64,000 nt of DNA from Stenogyne calaminthoides (Eukaryota > Streptophyta > Magnoliopsida > Lamiales > Lamiaceae). The notes under the pieces are model-generated. The model saw only the letters and a list, made by a program, of their open reading frames with translations, ran no database searches and was not told the origin of the DNA. Positions 11,373 through 22,439 of this stretch are shown piece after piece. The stretch is taken from positions 1,674,001 through 1,738,000 of the forward strand of contig JBBCBC010000043.1 of the NCBI GenBank assembly GCA_037126765.1, in the 5' to 3' direction. The position numbers were made by a program, and so were the translations under genes. Position 1 is the first letter of the stretch. Every line of letters begins with the position of its first letter.

Positions 11373-12890
11373 GAGCACCGGTTCTCGGGTCCGACCAAAC
11401 ATTATCGTTGATCATGTTGTTGGCTTGTTGATCATTATTAATGCTGATTTTCGACGTATCGTACCTACTGTGCTGGACGAACATGATTGGCAAATTTTTT
11501 TAATTGACCGTTATGTGGCCGAGTAACTTTGACAATCGAATTAAGACATCAAAATAGGCAGACAAACGTATCAAAATAGGCAGTAATCAGGGGCAGACCC
11601 ATGTGTAAGCTATGGGGCGCCTTGGCCACTCCCATTTTTTCAATTTTTTTAATTTTTTTACAATGTGTTTATATATATAGTGTTTTTTATTTAGTTTATA
11701 TATATTGCATGTTATTGGTCAACCCATCTTTTAATCGTAGAGAATTTACTGTGGGCCTTGAGGATTTAGTCCACTACTTATTTAGTGCATCTTTTATTTG
11801 CACATTTGGAAATAAATTATATTAAAGTAGTATTTATTCATCATTTATGTTAGTATATATTGATAAGTATATTGCAAAAAAAATCTATATAACTTTAATT
11901 GTAAATGATTTTCGTGATATTTAAGAGAAATGTTTGAGTTTAATATATTAAGAGATATATTTATACATTTTGAAATATTTACGCTAAATATTGATATACA
12001 TGGTGTTAGTATTGTTGGGAATATACGTGAAAGTATGTTTTTACGTGATAACAGATTAATGTACTCTTATTTACTGAATATAAATGGTTTATCACTGTTG
12101 CTTTAAATATGAATGAGTGTTATTTATTTACTGCAAATCATTCAGTATTTGTACATATTGCATTTTAGTTAATGTGGAGATATCCGATCACAGAAGATCA
12201 CATTAACAGTTCCTTGTAAATAAGTACATCTTCACAACCTAGATGGAATTGAACTCTCCATTGGTAGAGGTTGAAGTGCAAAGCTCAGATTGACTTATCT
12301 TGACCAAGAGATTACACTAGTCATTGTGATGTGCTGAAGAGGACCTACAGAGAGGATAAATTCTTCCGTACTAACTTATGGGATGAAGAATTAAACTTCA
12401 GTGGTTGTTGATTTCTTAACCTCTGTCACTTAAATAGGATTGTGTGTAATTAGTATTTATTGTTTTGATCTGCGTTGGGTTTAGAATCGGAGAGTGATTA
12501 TATACTTTGTATTTTGGGCAATATTATTAATTACATGACAATTGCTAAGATTTAATAAAGAGCAACGTGTGCAAGGAAGGTCTTGTCTGATTTGTCCCCT
12601 TGGTGGTCTCAGAAGTTTTATCATATCAAATCTTGCAAGTGGAATTAGTTTTCGTTATAAATAATAATGTTGAGTTGTCTTTACTCCAAGGATTCAAATA
12701 TTAATTAATACAAAGTCTTCCAGTGGCTTAATTAATTAATGGACTAAATAATCTTAAACACGAAAAATAATAACCGGGAGTCATATTATCGTAATATGGG
12801 CTAAGATGGATAGTGCAATATTAATTTTATAGTGGAGTAAATTAAGATTAATGGGCTGAATGATATTGTGACTCAATATTAGAAATAATA
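11373..12890. other. Intergenic, degenerate transposon sequence
   Basis: No gene seen. TGTTGGGAATATACG at 12013 resembles the start of a copia LTR, but I found no matching end or target duplication. Confidence 0.4.
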
Positions 12891-12892
12891 TA

Positions 12893-13267
12893 CTACCTTC
12901 GTCTCATTCTTTAAGTCAGTTTGACTGTTCATAAGGATTTATGGGAATAGTAATAAAGTGATAAAGTGTTGGTGGTAGAAATAATTGTTTATTAGTATTT
13001 TATGTAATAAAGTAATAAAGTGATGGGTAGTTGGAGGTAGAATGAGTTGTTTATTACTCCCTCCGTCCCATTTGATTTTGCATCCTTTGACTTGCACACA
13101 TATTAAGAAAAGTTGTTTTTTGTAAGTGTGCAAAATGAATTGAGACGGATGGAGTAGTATTTTATGTGATAAAGTGATAAAATGTATTTCAATTTTTAAA
13201 AATATGTCTTAAAGATTGAGACAAAAAAAAAATGACAAAACTACCTTAAAAATTAGGACGGAGAGAG
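12893..13267. mobile_element. Stowaway MITE, outer copy of a nested pair
   Basis: Ends CTACCTTCGTCTCATTC and AAATTAGGACGGAGAGAG, flanked by TA on both sides (12891-12892, 13268-13269). It is interrupted at 13057-13154 by a second Stowaway. The inner GTTTATTAGTATTTTATG word of the outer element recurs unbroken near 12985. Confidence 0.8.
13057..13154. mobile_element. Stowaway MITE, inner copy
   Basis: 98 bp, starting CTCCCTCCGTCCCATTTG and ending TTGAGACGGATGGAG, with TA duplicated at 13055-13056 and 13155-13156. The arms CATTTGATTTTGCA and TGCAAAATGAATTG pair. Confidence 0.88.
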
Positions 13268-13864
13268 TATCTAAAATTCAATATCCAATATATTTTAATA
13301 ATTTATCGTTCAAGCCGATTTAGATCTAGAGTTTGTGAAAGCTGATGAGAGAGAAACAAAGGAATTGGGGTTTTGTCTGAAAGAAGAAGATGAAGTACGT
13401 GGTCTTCACACAATGAAGGAAGGAGAAGAGATAGGTGGAATCGCACCATACACCTGCTAATATCTCATTAATTGAGAGATATTTTATTAAGTATTGCACT
13501 TTAGTCCTTTTAATTAAAATTAAGCCCTATGTGGCACACTAGTCTTTAAATATTGCAGAACTTTGTGGTGGTCCCCTTGCTAGTTGTTAATTGTTATATG
13601 GGGGAATTAAGGATATGCAGAACAATATTGTAACTACTTCCTCTCTAATTTCTCTCTCCTCCCTCTCAATCATCTTCTTCATATTATCCAGTCATTGATT
13701 ATGCTTTACATTTCCAGAAAATCATAAAAAATATAAATACATTCCTTAATTTGTAGTTCTAATCACTACAAACAGCTGGAAAAGGGGATCCTACCCTGAA
13801 TTTTCTATTAGCGTTTTGATATAGTTTCAGTGCCTCTCTTCCCCCGTCCCCTCCTTTGAGAAGC

Positions 13865-16800
13865 ATGAGGATCAATACAAAGAGCTCGACGATGGTAAAG
13901 CCAATGACGTCAGAAACGCCAGGTGGCACTCTGTGGCTCTCCAATGTGGATCTACTATTTCCTGTTGGCTTCTACACCCAAGCCGTCTACTTCTACCGCT
14001 CCGACGGCGCCGCCAACTTCTTCGACACGGCGGCGCTTAAGTCGGCTCTCAGCCGCGCCCTGGTTGAGTTCTACCCCTACGCAGGCAGGCTGAGGAAGAA
14101 CGAAGAAAGTGATCGAATGGAGATTGATTGCAACGACGAGGGGGTACTGTTTGTGGAGGCGGAGTGCGATGCCACGGTGGACGATTTAGGTGATTTCGCC
14201 CCCAAGCCGGAGCTCAGCCTCGTCCCCGCCGTGGATTATTCTCAAGGAATTTCTCTGTTCCCACTTTTGCTGCTACAGGTATCTAAATAATTGACCAAAT
14301 AAACTGTTACTCCTTACTTCAACATTTCATTATTATTTGTATGAATTCTAATGTAGGTTTTACTTATTTGAATTAAAAAATCACCCTGGTGTCTATATAA
14401 ATTTTAAATGATATACCACACTTAAAAAAACATGGATTAATATCAAATTGGAATAGTCACAAATGCATACAAAATTTTGAATCAAGTTATTAATAGATAC
14501 TTTTTAAAAACTTAATAATAAGTATAAAATAATTACATATATGCAGTTGAAATTATACATAATGTACAAATATATCCGTTTATGTGTAATATTTTTGTAC
14601 CTATATACCTATTAGTAAATTTTGAATTGTGAATTATAGTGTTCAGTTAAGCACCCTATTAATTTGTAATTTATATAACTTATTTTAATCAATTGTAATT
14701 TATATAACTTATTTTAATCAATTGTAATTTATACTATATTTTTTTAGATTGCAATATGGCTACAAAAACACAGTATATGTTGCAATCAAATAGGAAAAAT
14801 TTGACCGTATTATAAATTAACAAAAGACTAGAGTACAACTTATAAATAGATAAACGTAACCTTTTTTTTTAGAGAAGCAAAACTGTGGTACCCAAAAACA
14901 GGGAACCATAAGTAGAGATGTTAAACGGGCCACGGGCCAACGGGCCGGGCCGGGCTAACCGGGAATTTTTCAGGGTTAGGGCTTAGGTATCTCTGACCCG
15001 TTTAAAACCGGGCCTTTTGGCCCAGAACCGGCTGGCCCGGCGGGCTTATATGGCTGGCCCGGCGGGCTTCAGGGCTGGCCCGACTATTTTTTTTTAAAAA
15101 AAAATTAATTTTTATTAAAGGGAGAGGGCTTAGAGGTCCAAGAAGAATGATAAATGGGTTGCTGGGCTGAAAAAATAAAGAAGAATGATAAATGGGCTGC
15201 TGGGCTGAAAAGAAAGAAGAATGATAAATGGGCTGAAAAAATATAAAGAGATCCAAGAATGATAAAAAATGCTTTGAAGTGTCTGCTTTCTGCTTTGAAA
15301 AAAAAAAAAAAAAAAATGGGCTCTTTGGGCTCCAAGAATATATTCATTCACGTTTCATTTTCCAGTTTCTTCACTTTCCCATTTTCCAGTTTTAAAAAAC
15401 AGAATATATTCTTTTGTTTTTTTTACATGCGTATTTCAACGCGTCATTTATCTGAACTTTAAACTTTTAATTTGTTTGTTAGACTTTCAATTTGTATGAT
15501 TTTATGCTTTGGACTTATTTTGTTCTATAATATCTATTAGACTTATTTATGGTTAGAGTTAAGTACTTAAGTTGTGAACTTGTGATAGTTGTAATATATT
15601 TAATATGCATTTGGATTGTATTTTAAATAAAAAACGGTGTGGCTCGCCTGCCCGTTTTATATACCAGTGTAGGGTTAGGGTTAGATTCATTTTAATAATG
15701 GCCGTTTAAAAGTGAAGCCGTGCTACTGCTTCTAACGGGTTAAATTAACCCGTTTAACATCTCTAACCATAAGGTATGGCCCAAAGTTGGATACTAAAAA
15801 TACAATGTATAGTAGGGGCCCACCGTGGGGCTCAAACCCACAATGTATCACGACATAACATAAACATACATATGTTAAGTATCATTTTGTAATATTTGTA
15901 ATATATACTGTGACATTTTATCAATATACAATATTTATGGTGCGGTGAGGTTTATACTTTTTTTTTATAAGAAAATAGGACTTCTACCCACTTCATAAAA
16001 AAATGAGTTTTTTACCCAGTTTTGACATAAAAAGACCTAAATACCCTTAAGTTAAATATATTTATATTTTTTTTAAAATGTTTGTCTCGCTGGGTATAAT
16101 TTTCCACATCAAGACAGTCTTCAAAGTATATATATTTGAATTTTACACTCCCAAAATATTAATTATGACTGTTTAATCAGTGTCTTTCAATATTTTTTGT
16201 CCATTCAATCTATTTTGAAAATGGATCAACTCTTTACTAATTAAATCTCATGTAGAGCAAATTAAGTCTTATGTTCAATCACTTTTAATAAAGGGTAGCA
16301 AAATGGTAAAAAAAGTTATGAGATTTATAAATACAATTACTAGCAGTGATGAAGATCGAATTGGTGGTGCGCGCAGTTAACTCGTTTCAAGTGTGGCGGA
16401 GTTAGTCTAGGTGTTGCAAATGAACATCACTTATCCGACGGGACTTCTGCTCTCCATTTTATCAACTCATGGTCCGACATAGCTCGCGGCCGCCCCATCG
16501 TCCCGCCTTTCTTCGACCGGACTCTCATCTCCGCACGCAATCCTCCACGCCCCAACTTCCCCCACATCGAGTACCAACCGCCACCGCCACCAAAAACTCC
16601 TACGAATGACGACTCAGAAACAACATTTTCGATATTCAAGCTAACATGCGATCACCTGAACGCCCTCAAGGCAAATGCAACGAAGGAAACGCTTCATCAC
16701 AGCACGTACGAGGTTGGCGCGTGGGTTGCCCCCGGATCAGGAGACTGCGCTGCGCGTACCTGTGGACGCGCGGGGCAGGCTGCGGCCGCCCCTTCCGTCG

Positions 16801-17226
16801 GGTTACTTTGGCAACGCCATCTTTATAGCGGCGCCGATTGCTTTGTGCGGTGACCTCGTGTCGAATCCAATGAAATATGCTGTGGGTAAAGTTCACGAGG
16901 CGATAGCCCGGCTGGACGACGGGTACATAAGGTCCGGTGTCGATTATTTGGAGGTGCATGGAGGCCGGGGCATTACGTATGGGTCCCACCACACGAAATG
17001 CCCCAATATGGGGATCACGAGTTGGGTTCGCCTACCGTTATACGATGCCGATTTCGGGTGGGGAAAGCCCGTTTATTGCGGGCCTGGAGCAGCTCCGGCT
17101 GAAGGGAGAAGTTATCTGTTGCGTAGTCCGGAAAATGATGGGAGCTTATTGTACGGAGTGACGTTGCTAAAACAACATATGGAGATGTTCCAGAAGCTCA
17201 TTTATCAACCTACTTCCTCATGCTAA
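13865..17226 (+). pseudogene. HCT-like acyltransferase copy 2, frameshifted
   Basis: Two exons can be read. Exon 1 is 13865-14278; the start was chosen by alignment of MRINTKSSTMVKP with the usual HCT N-terminus and it carries LWLSNVDL, FYPYAGRL and EIDCNDEGVLFVEA. The donor is CAG|GT. Exon 2 starts at 16377 with LTRFKCGGVSLGV and keeps an HxxxD catalytic motif (HHLSD). Near 16712, after STYE, the usual segment equivalent to MLSGHLWRSVC is missing: 33 nt are replaced by one G. The rest (LARGLPPDQET ... DADFGWGKP ... QKLIYQPTSSC, stop 17224) is therefore out of frame. The 2.1 kb intron contains a hAT derivative. Apart from the 32-nt loss the copy is nearly complete, which suggests recent loss or a divergent BAHD duplicate. 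Confidence 0.87.
14913..15765. mobile_element. Non-autonomous hAT derivative in the HCT copy 2 intron
   Basis: 853 bp with ends TAGAGATGTTAAACGGGCC and CCGTTTAACATCTCTA and a perfect 8-bp duplication ACCATAAG (14905-14912, 15766-15773). The right ~300 bp (from about 15466) is the inverted counterpart of the left end of the 3.9 kb element at 130-4033, including a long shared stretch around TATGATTTTATGCTTTGGAC. The middle carries three imperfect repeats of AAGAATGATAAATGGG(C/T)TG (15143-15235) instead of a transposase. It is probably mobilised by the larger family member. Confidence 0.93.
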
Positions 17227-17301
17227 TAAGTTATATGTATGTGTGTTTGTAATCATATTGATTTGAATATTTATGGATCAACTGATGTAATTTGCATCTT
17301 G

Positions 17302-17610
17302 GAGTTAAATTCATTTTTGGTCCCACAGGACACACGGTACCTCACGATTTTGGTCTTAACACCCACCATTTTTGTCCCAAAACCATTTCTTCATACAATT
17401 TTAGCCCACCGTTACGTTTTCTGTTAAAGTTAGCTGCAGTTTTGGCTCCACAGGACAAGGTTTGGGACCAAAAGTGCAGTTGAAATTAAAGGATTCTGTA
17501 ACGGAAGTACCAAAACTTCATGAAAAAATTCTTACGGGACCAAAGTGGTGAGCATTGAGACCAAAATCCTGAGGTCCCGTGTCTTGTGGGATAAAAAATG
17601 AATTTAACTC
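17302..17610. mobile_element. MULE-type MITE with long inverted repeats
   Basis: Ends GAGTTAAATTCATTTTTGG and its near inverted copy ATGAATTTAACTC, flanked by TGCATCTTG (17293-17301) and TGCGTCTTG (17611-17619), 8 of 9 bases equal. The arms extend through GACACACGGTACCTCA and GAGGTCCCGTGTCTTG. It lies 75 bp past the HCT copy 2 stop, in its probable 3' UTR. Confidence 0.85.
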
Positions 17611-17619
17611 TGCGTCTTG

Positions 17620-18418
17620 TATTTATATTCTGTTTTTGAAGTTTCCTGATAAATCTAGGTAAGAGTCCCGCTATCTTCCTTTGTGCTGCAACCCCTATAG
17701 TTCAGATTGATTGATGCTTTTTTGTTATTTTTACTTGGAAAAAAAGAATTAGGTATCTTGACACATTTGAAAGAGATATTCATATAATAGAACACCTATT
17801 ATAATACTTCAATATCTATTCTCGCATATTGAACCATTTTTTGTGTGGTCTAAACTTGTCTGAAATTAGATAAGGTGTTAAGATTGGTAACGCACTTCAA
17901 AGTATTATGATTGATTACGTATTAACACCTTAAAAGTGTTAAAATCGGTTGAATATTAACACCTTAAAAATCTTAAGATAGTTGGATATTATCACACAAA
18001 AAAGTGTTAAGTTAGGTATTGTAGTGTTTGGTTATATATTAATGTAAACACACAAAGTATTCAAAGATATGTTAAATAATATAATGCATCACATTATAAT
18101 GCGCGTCTATAGATAACTAATTAACATTAATAACTTAAAGGGTAATGGTGAGTGTGCTGATTCATCACGACAGGGTGTATTTATATTTTTTCTATTTTAT
18201 CTTTAATGATAGCGGCCTTCATTAATTCATAAAAAAATTTATTAAGGGTAAATAGTCAATACACCACATAAAACGTCGAAAATATACTTATCACTCAGGG
18301 GTGAATCTGGTCAAATAGCAGTGTTCTGAATTAAATACTCAAATTAGCCTCTACACAAATAAAGAGCAGATAATAAACATTATCAAACAAATATTAGATG
18401 TGCCCTAGTGTGCCGTTA
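17620..18418. other. Intergenic with short AACACCTTAAA repeats
   Basis: No gene. 17870-18020 holds a few imperfect tandem copies of ATTAACACCTTAAAAGTGTTA-like units, similar in type to 7190-7400. Confidence 0.5.
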
Positions 18419-18421
18419 AAA

Positions 18422-18678
18422 CACTACAAAAAAAAATAAAGAATTGTCTACGAAAATTTTCAAATGACTACAAAATTTTTCTACAAAAATAATTTGAGCC
18501 TTAAAAAGTGAGGATGACTTACAACTTGCCTACTAAATTTTAGAATAATCTATAAAAAAAAAAATCTACACAAATAATTTCATAGACAAACAAATTACGT
18601 ACCTACGAAATTATTTTCGTTGGAAATTTTGTAGGTATATTGAAAAAATTCCAAACAATCCATTATTTTCTTGTAATG
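18422..18678. mobile_element. Non-autonomous CACTA element
   Basis: Begins CACTACAAAAAAAAATAAAG and ends TTTTCTTGTAATG (reverse complement CATTACAAGAAAA), the CACTA-superfamily terminus. The AAA on both sides (18419-18421, 18679-18681) is a plausible 3-bp duplication. The inside has CTACGAAATTATTTTCG-type inverted words and no ORF. Confidence 0.8.
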
Positions 18679-18681
18679 AAA

Positions 18682-19957
18682 GTAGAAAGTTTCAATATAA
18701 AAAAATTGAGTATTTCATAAAAATAAATTACATATTTTTAAAATATACTATACAGTGCATTTGGTGCACAGAAGACCTGATCTCGTAAAATAGACCCGAT
18801 AAAAACTGACTTTATGTAAGTTCAGGCCATAGGACCTATCAAGCAGTTTAACTTAAGAAGGAAGCCCAATAGCCATTTCTCGTAATTAGGCCCAAGATTA
18901 TTTTAAGTCTTTTCTTGAACTAGTTATTATTTGTATAATAAAGAGAGCGACCTGAGTTATAAGAGTTGGTAATTTTGCAGTCCAAAATGGTAATAAGAAA
19001 TACTATTAGGTCCAACTATCTCAATTAAATACTACCAGATCCAAAAAAGTATTATAGAAAGATTGATATACCCCCACCCCCATCTCAATTAAGTACGCAT
19101 TTCAGTTTAACATGACATTGCCTCTCTCACCACTCGCCTGTTGTTTTTTCTCACTTCCCTTATTTTCAACGGGGCAGGTTATAAGGGTGTTCAAGAAGTC
19201 ACCACTTCATGGCACGGCCTCACTTTTTCTCAAGCCCCTGCGTCCAAATTTTTCGGCCCATTACTTGCTTTTTAAAAAAAAATTAAAATCATAAATTTGA
19301 CGCTAATGATACTTAACAGTCGTCAAAAAATCTTCAATTCTTCTTCTCATCCTTAATTTTCTCAACCTCCATTAATCTTCCATCAATTTCTCTATTTTCC
19401 AATAAAATCCATCCTTAATTTTTTCAACCTCCATTAATCTTCCATCAATTTCTCTATTTTTCAATAAAATTACCGTTGATCTTCTGTCAGTCTGTCTGTG
19501 CATATAAAGATGTATCCCAAATTAGTTTTACCCAACTCCAATCCTATTCCTCTTCTATTAGGTTGGAAAAAACAAGCAACGATTTGCCGATTTAGGCACT
19601 ATTCAGTAACTTGGATCTCTATTAGTTGTGGGCTTCTTCGAATTCGAAAGTAATTTTTTGTACTAATATTCTTCAATAGTTTTCATTTATTTAATTTCAT
19701 AATGAAATTTTCAGAGAAGCTAATTGTTCTTGCCTTCTGGATTCTTGTCTTTTTTAATATGAATTTTTAGCAACCGATTGGCTACTTGGCTCAAGTCATT
19801 GCCGCTGCAGGTGTGAGGTGTCGGATTGCTATTAAATTCGAGAAGGAGACTGCTAATCACCAAAAGGAAAGTTTCCATTACTATTCTCCCAAACGGCCCT
19901 GATTTTCAAACCATATTAGACTTAAGGCTTATTTTGAAGCTCTAAATGAATAGTTAG
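18682..19957. other. Intergenic, no confident gene
   Basis: 18740-18780 has a scrap of the 5.3 kb MITE family (ATACTATACAGTGCATTTGG). 19325-19475 contains a ~90-bp direct repeat around CTCCATTAATCTTCCATC. A short stretch near 19770-19870 reads like an exon but matches no family I know. Confidence 0.45.
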
Positions 19958-20876
19958 TGTAATGATAAGTGAATGATCACCAATGATGTGGTGATTGAAT
20001 GATTCCACTATAAGTACGTAATTACAGTGTGTGTACAACAAATCTACCGATAAATAAGGAATTACAAAAGAATAAAATATATTCCTAAAATACATGGTCA
20101 AACATCCCTACCACGCAAGAACAAATGACCCTTATCGGCGTCATCAACAGGCCGACCAATAGCCGAGAGTTGGTCACATAAATTCTTGAATTTTTTGCCA
20201 TAATCGTCAACAGAGAGCTCACCCTTGCGTAGAGATAATAGTTCTTCACGCAACTGATGAGTGTGGGCAGCCGAAGTGTCGGAGAAAATGGCCTGGAGAG
20301 TTGTCCAAGCGGAGTGAGACGTGGTGCATTCGAGGACCTCAGAAGCGGCATCCACAGATAAAGATGTAAATAGCACGCTCAATAATTTCTTGTCTTTCAT
20401 TCGCCAAACGGCATAATATGGATTAGGAGACTGCTCGCCGGATTCAGAGAGGACAGTGGGAGACGGCGGCACCGCCGAGCCGTTGAGGAAGCCCATCGGG
20501 TCAAAGCACTCGGCCATATACGTGCATTGACGATACCAACATGGGATTTGCGATCGCGGTCACGAGAGAAAAACAGGGGCTGCGAACGAGAAGCCCAATG
20601 AAACGGTCACCGGAGGGAATACCAGTCCGGTGAAGGCGGCTCGCCGAAGAAGAAAGAGAGGCGACGCAACGCGGCGGGTAAGATTGGGAAATTAGTATTT
20701 TTCCGGATCGATGACTGATACCATGTAATGATAAGTGAATGATCACCAATGATGTGGTGATTGAATGATTCCACTATAAGTACGTAATTACAGCTTGTGT
20801 ACAACAAATCTACCGATAAATAAGGAATTAAAAAAGAATAAAATATATTCCTAAAATAAATGGTCAAACATCCCTA
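19958..20876 (-). mobile_element. Miniature copia-type LTR element with gag only
   Basis: Two 153-bp LTRs (19958-20110 and 20724-20876) differ at four positions. Read on the minus strand, the right LTR is followed directly by TGGTATCAG, the initiator-methionine tRNA primer-binding site. The interior of about 610 bp encodes only part of a copia gag. The flanks share ATAGTTAG (19950-19957 and 20877-20884), longer than the 5 bp expected of an LTR element. The layout resembles plant TRIM or TR-GAG elements. Confidence 0.85.
20098..20517 (-). pseudogene. Copia gag fragment (UBN2-type)
   Basis: 139 codons from an ATG at 20517. Recognisable copia gag features are MGFLNGS, YAVWRMKDKKLLSVLFTSLS, a LECTTSHSAWTTLQAIFS block, QLREELLSLRKGELSVDDYGKKFKNL and PVDDADKGHLFLRG. 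The frame runs straight into the 3' LTR and stops there (20098-20100), so everything after the gag capsid-like part, including zinc knuckle and pol, is missing. The region upstream to the primer-binding site is out of frame or non-coding. A capsid-like role in particle formation is known for the family; this fragment may or may not be translated. Confidence 0.82.
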
Positions 20877-20884
20877 ATAGTTAG

Positions 20885-22402
20885 AAGCACTTTTTTAAGT
20901 TGGTGTGACCCAACTTTTTTTTTTTAAAAAAGTGCTTCTAAGCTAAAATAATTGTTTCAAAATAGACGCTTACACTTACACCCCACCTATCTCTCCCACC
21001 ACTCACCTATTCTTTCAAACCAAATTTACACATCTTAAATCTTAAAAAATTCATATCAAAATTTAAAAAAAAAATTAGATTTTTACATATCAAAATTGAA
21101 AAAAAAAAGTCAGAAATTTACATACTTAAAATTTAAAATTACAATCTCAAAATTTAACACAAAATTTACATATCCTCGTCTTCATTCAACATGAACAAAT
21201 TCACCAATATATGCACAAAAACATGCATATATTCAAAAACACAAATTTACATGAGAAACCCAGAAAAATTAGATTTACATAAGAAACCAGAAAACCCAAA
21301 AAAATCCCTTTGTTGCGGGAGAAAAAAACCTAGAAACAATATCTTCAAACCTTCTATACACATCCTCAAAACACAAAACAGTAATCCATTCTCATAATCC
21401 ATCCTAACAAAATAAATTCATAACATATAGAAAAATAATAGCCTAGTAAATCGGGTTCTGCAAATAACCAAATGCAAATTCATAACAAAATCTAGAACAA
21501 TAGCACACTGCAAATTCATAACAAAAATCAAATCCACACAAAAAGCCTCCATCATAAAAAAAAATCCAAAAAATTCAATCAACCTACAAAATAAAACTTA
21601 AAAAAAATTACAGAGTGGTGTCGTTGCCTTTGAAAACATAAAAAAAATTACAGAGTGGTGACGCCGGAAACATTAGCGACCTCGTCGCCTGACCCTAGAT
21701 CCCACCGCCGCCTCCGCTAAAATCGTCACCGGGCGCAGAGTGGTGGAGGCGGCGGCAGAGTGGTTGCGCTCAGAGTCGTTGTTGTCGTCTGTGTGGTTGG
21801 GTTCATAGATTTGTTTGTAGATATTCATCTTCGTTGTTTCGCCTTAAATCCGCCGGCATCGTCTTCGCCCTAAATCCGCTGCCATCGTCTACACCCTAGA
21901 ACAAGTGGTGGTGGTGGTGACGGTGACGGCGACGGCAGAGGCGTGTTGCAGGTGGTAGTGGTGGTACGGTGATTTTGGGTGGAGAGAGAAGTTAGCTAGA
22001 AAGAGAGAGAGGTGGAGAGAAATGAGAGATTTAATAAGGGGAACGGCTGATTTAACGGGAGAATGGACAATTTAGGGTTTTTGTGTGGTGTTTTGGACTT
22101 GGAAGTGTTTTTAAAAAAAAATTGGACTTCTGAGTACTTATTTGGGCGACATGTGTATTCCGACCAAAATAAGATCTGTTGAGAGCGGTTTCTTTCCTGC
22201 TGTATAAAAAGGGTTTTCTTCCATTTTCTGTGAAATAAAATCGGAGTTTATCCAATTGCATCGTTCTCGTAACTTCTATGGCGATTCTAGATAAAATTCA
22301 GTTTCTTCATACTGAGAAAAATAGCTGAGGGTGGCGATGCGCAGTGGTGACGGCGAACTTTTTTCTATGATTAATGGTAGATAAACAGTAGAAAAGAATA
22401 AT
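20885..22402. other. Intergenic, left flank of the 9.2 kb element
   Basis: 20881-20941 is a hairpin (TTAGAAGCACTTTTTTAA and TTAAAAAAGTGCTTCTAA). 21600-21665 has a direct repeat of AAAAAATTACAGAGTGGTG, followed by a GC-rich CCGCC/GGTGGTGG region to 21990. No gene recognised. Confidence 0.5.
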
Positions 22403-22411
22403 GAGAGAAGG

Positions 22412-22439
22412 GATGAATGCTAAATCCACATTTTATCAA
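22412..22439 (+). repeat. Left terminal inverted repeat of the 9.2 kb element
   Basis: Begins GATGAATGCTAAATCC; it pairs with 31600-31627 with three mismatches (positions 4, 6 and 25). It contains the transposase stop codon (22420-22422). Confidence 0.92.

Noticed and set aside
12013..12890. Copia LTR starting TGTTGGGAATATACG
   Set aside because: No matching end, no 5-bp duplication and no primer-binding site found; left as unassigned.
16427..16992. Minus-strand and alternate-frame ORFs over HCT copy 2 exon 2
   Set aside because: Shadows of the GC-rich HCT exon; the true frames carry the BAHD motifs.
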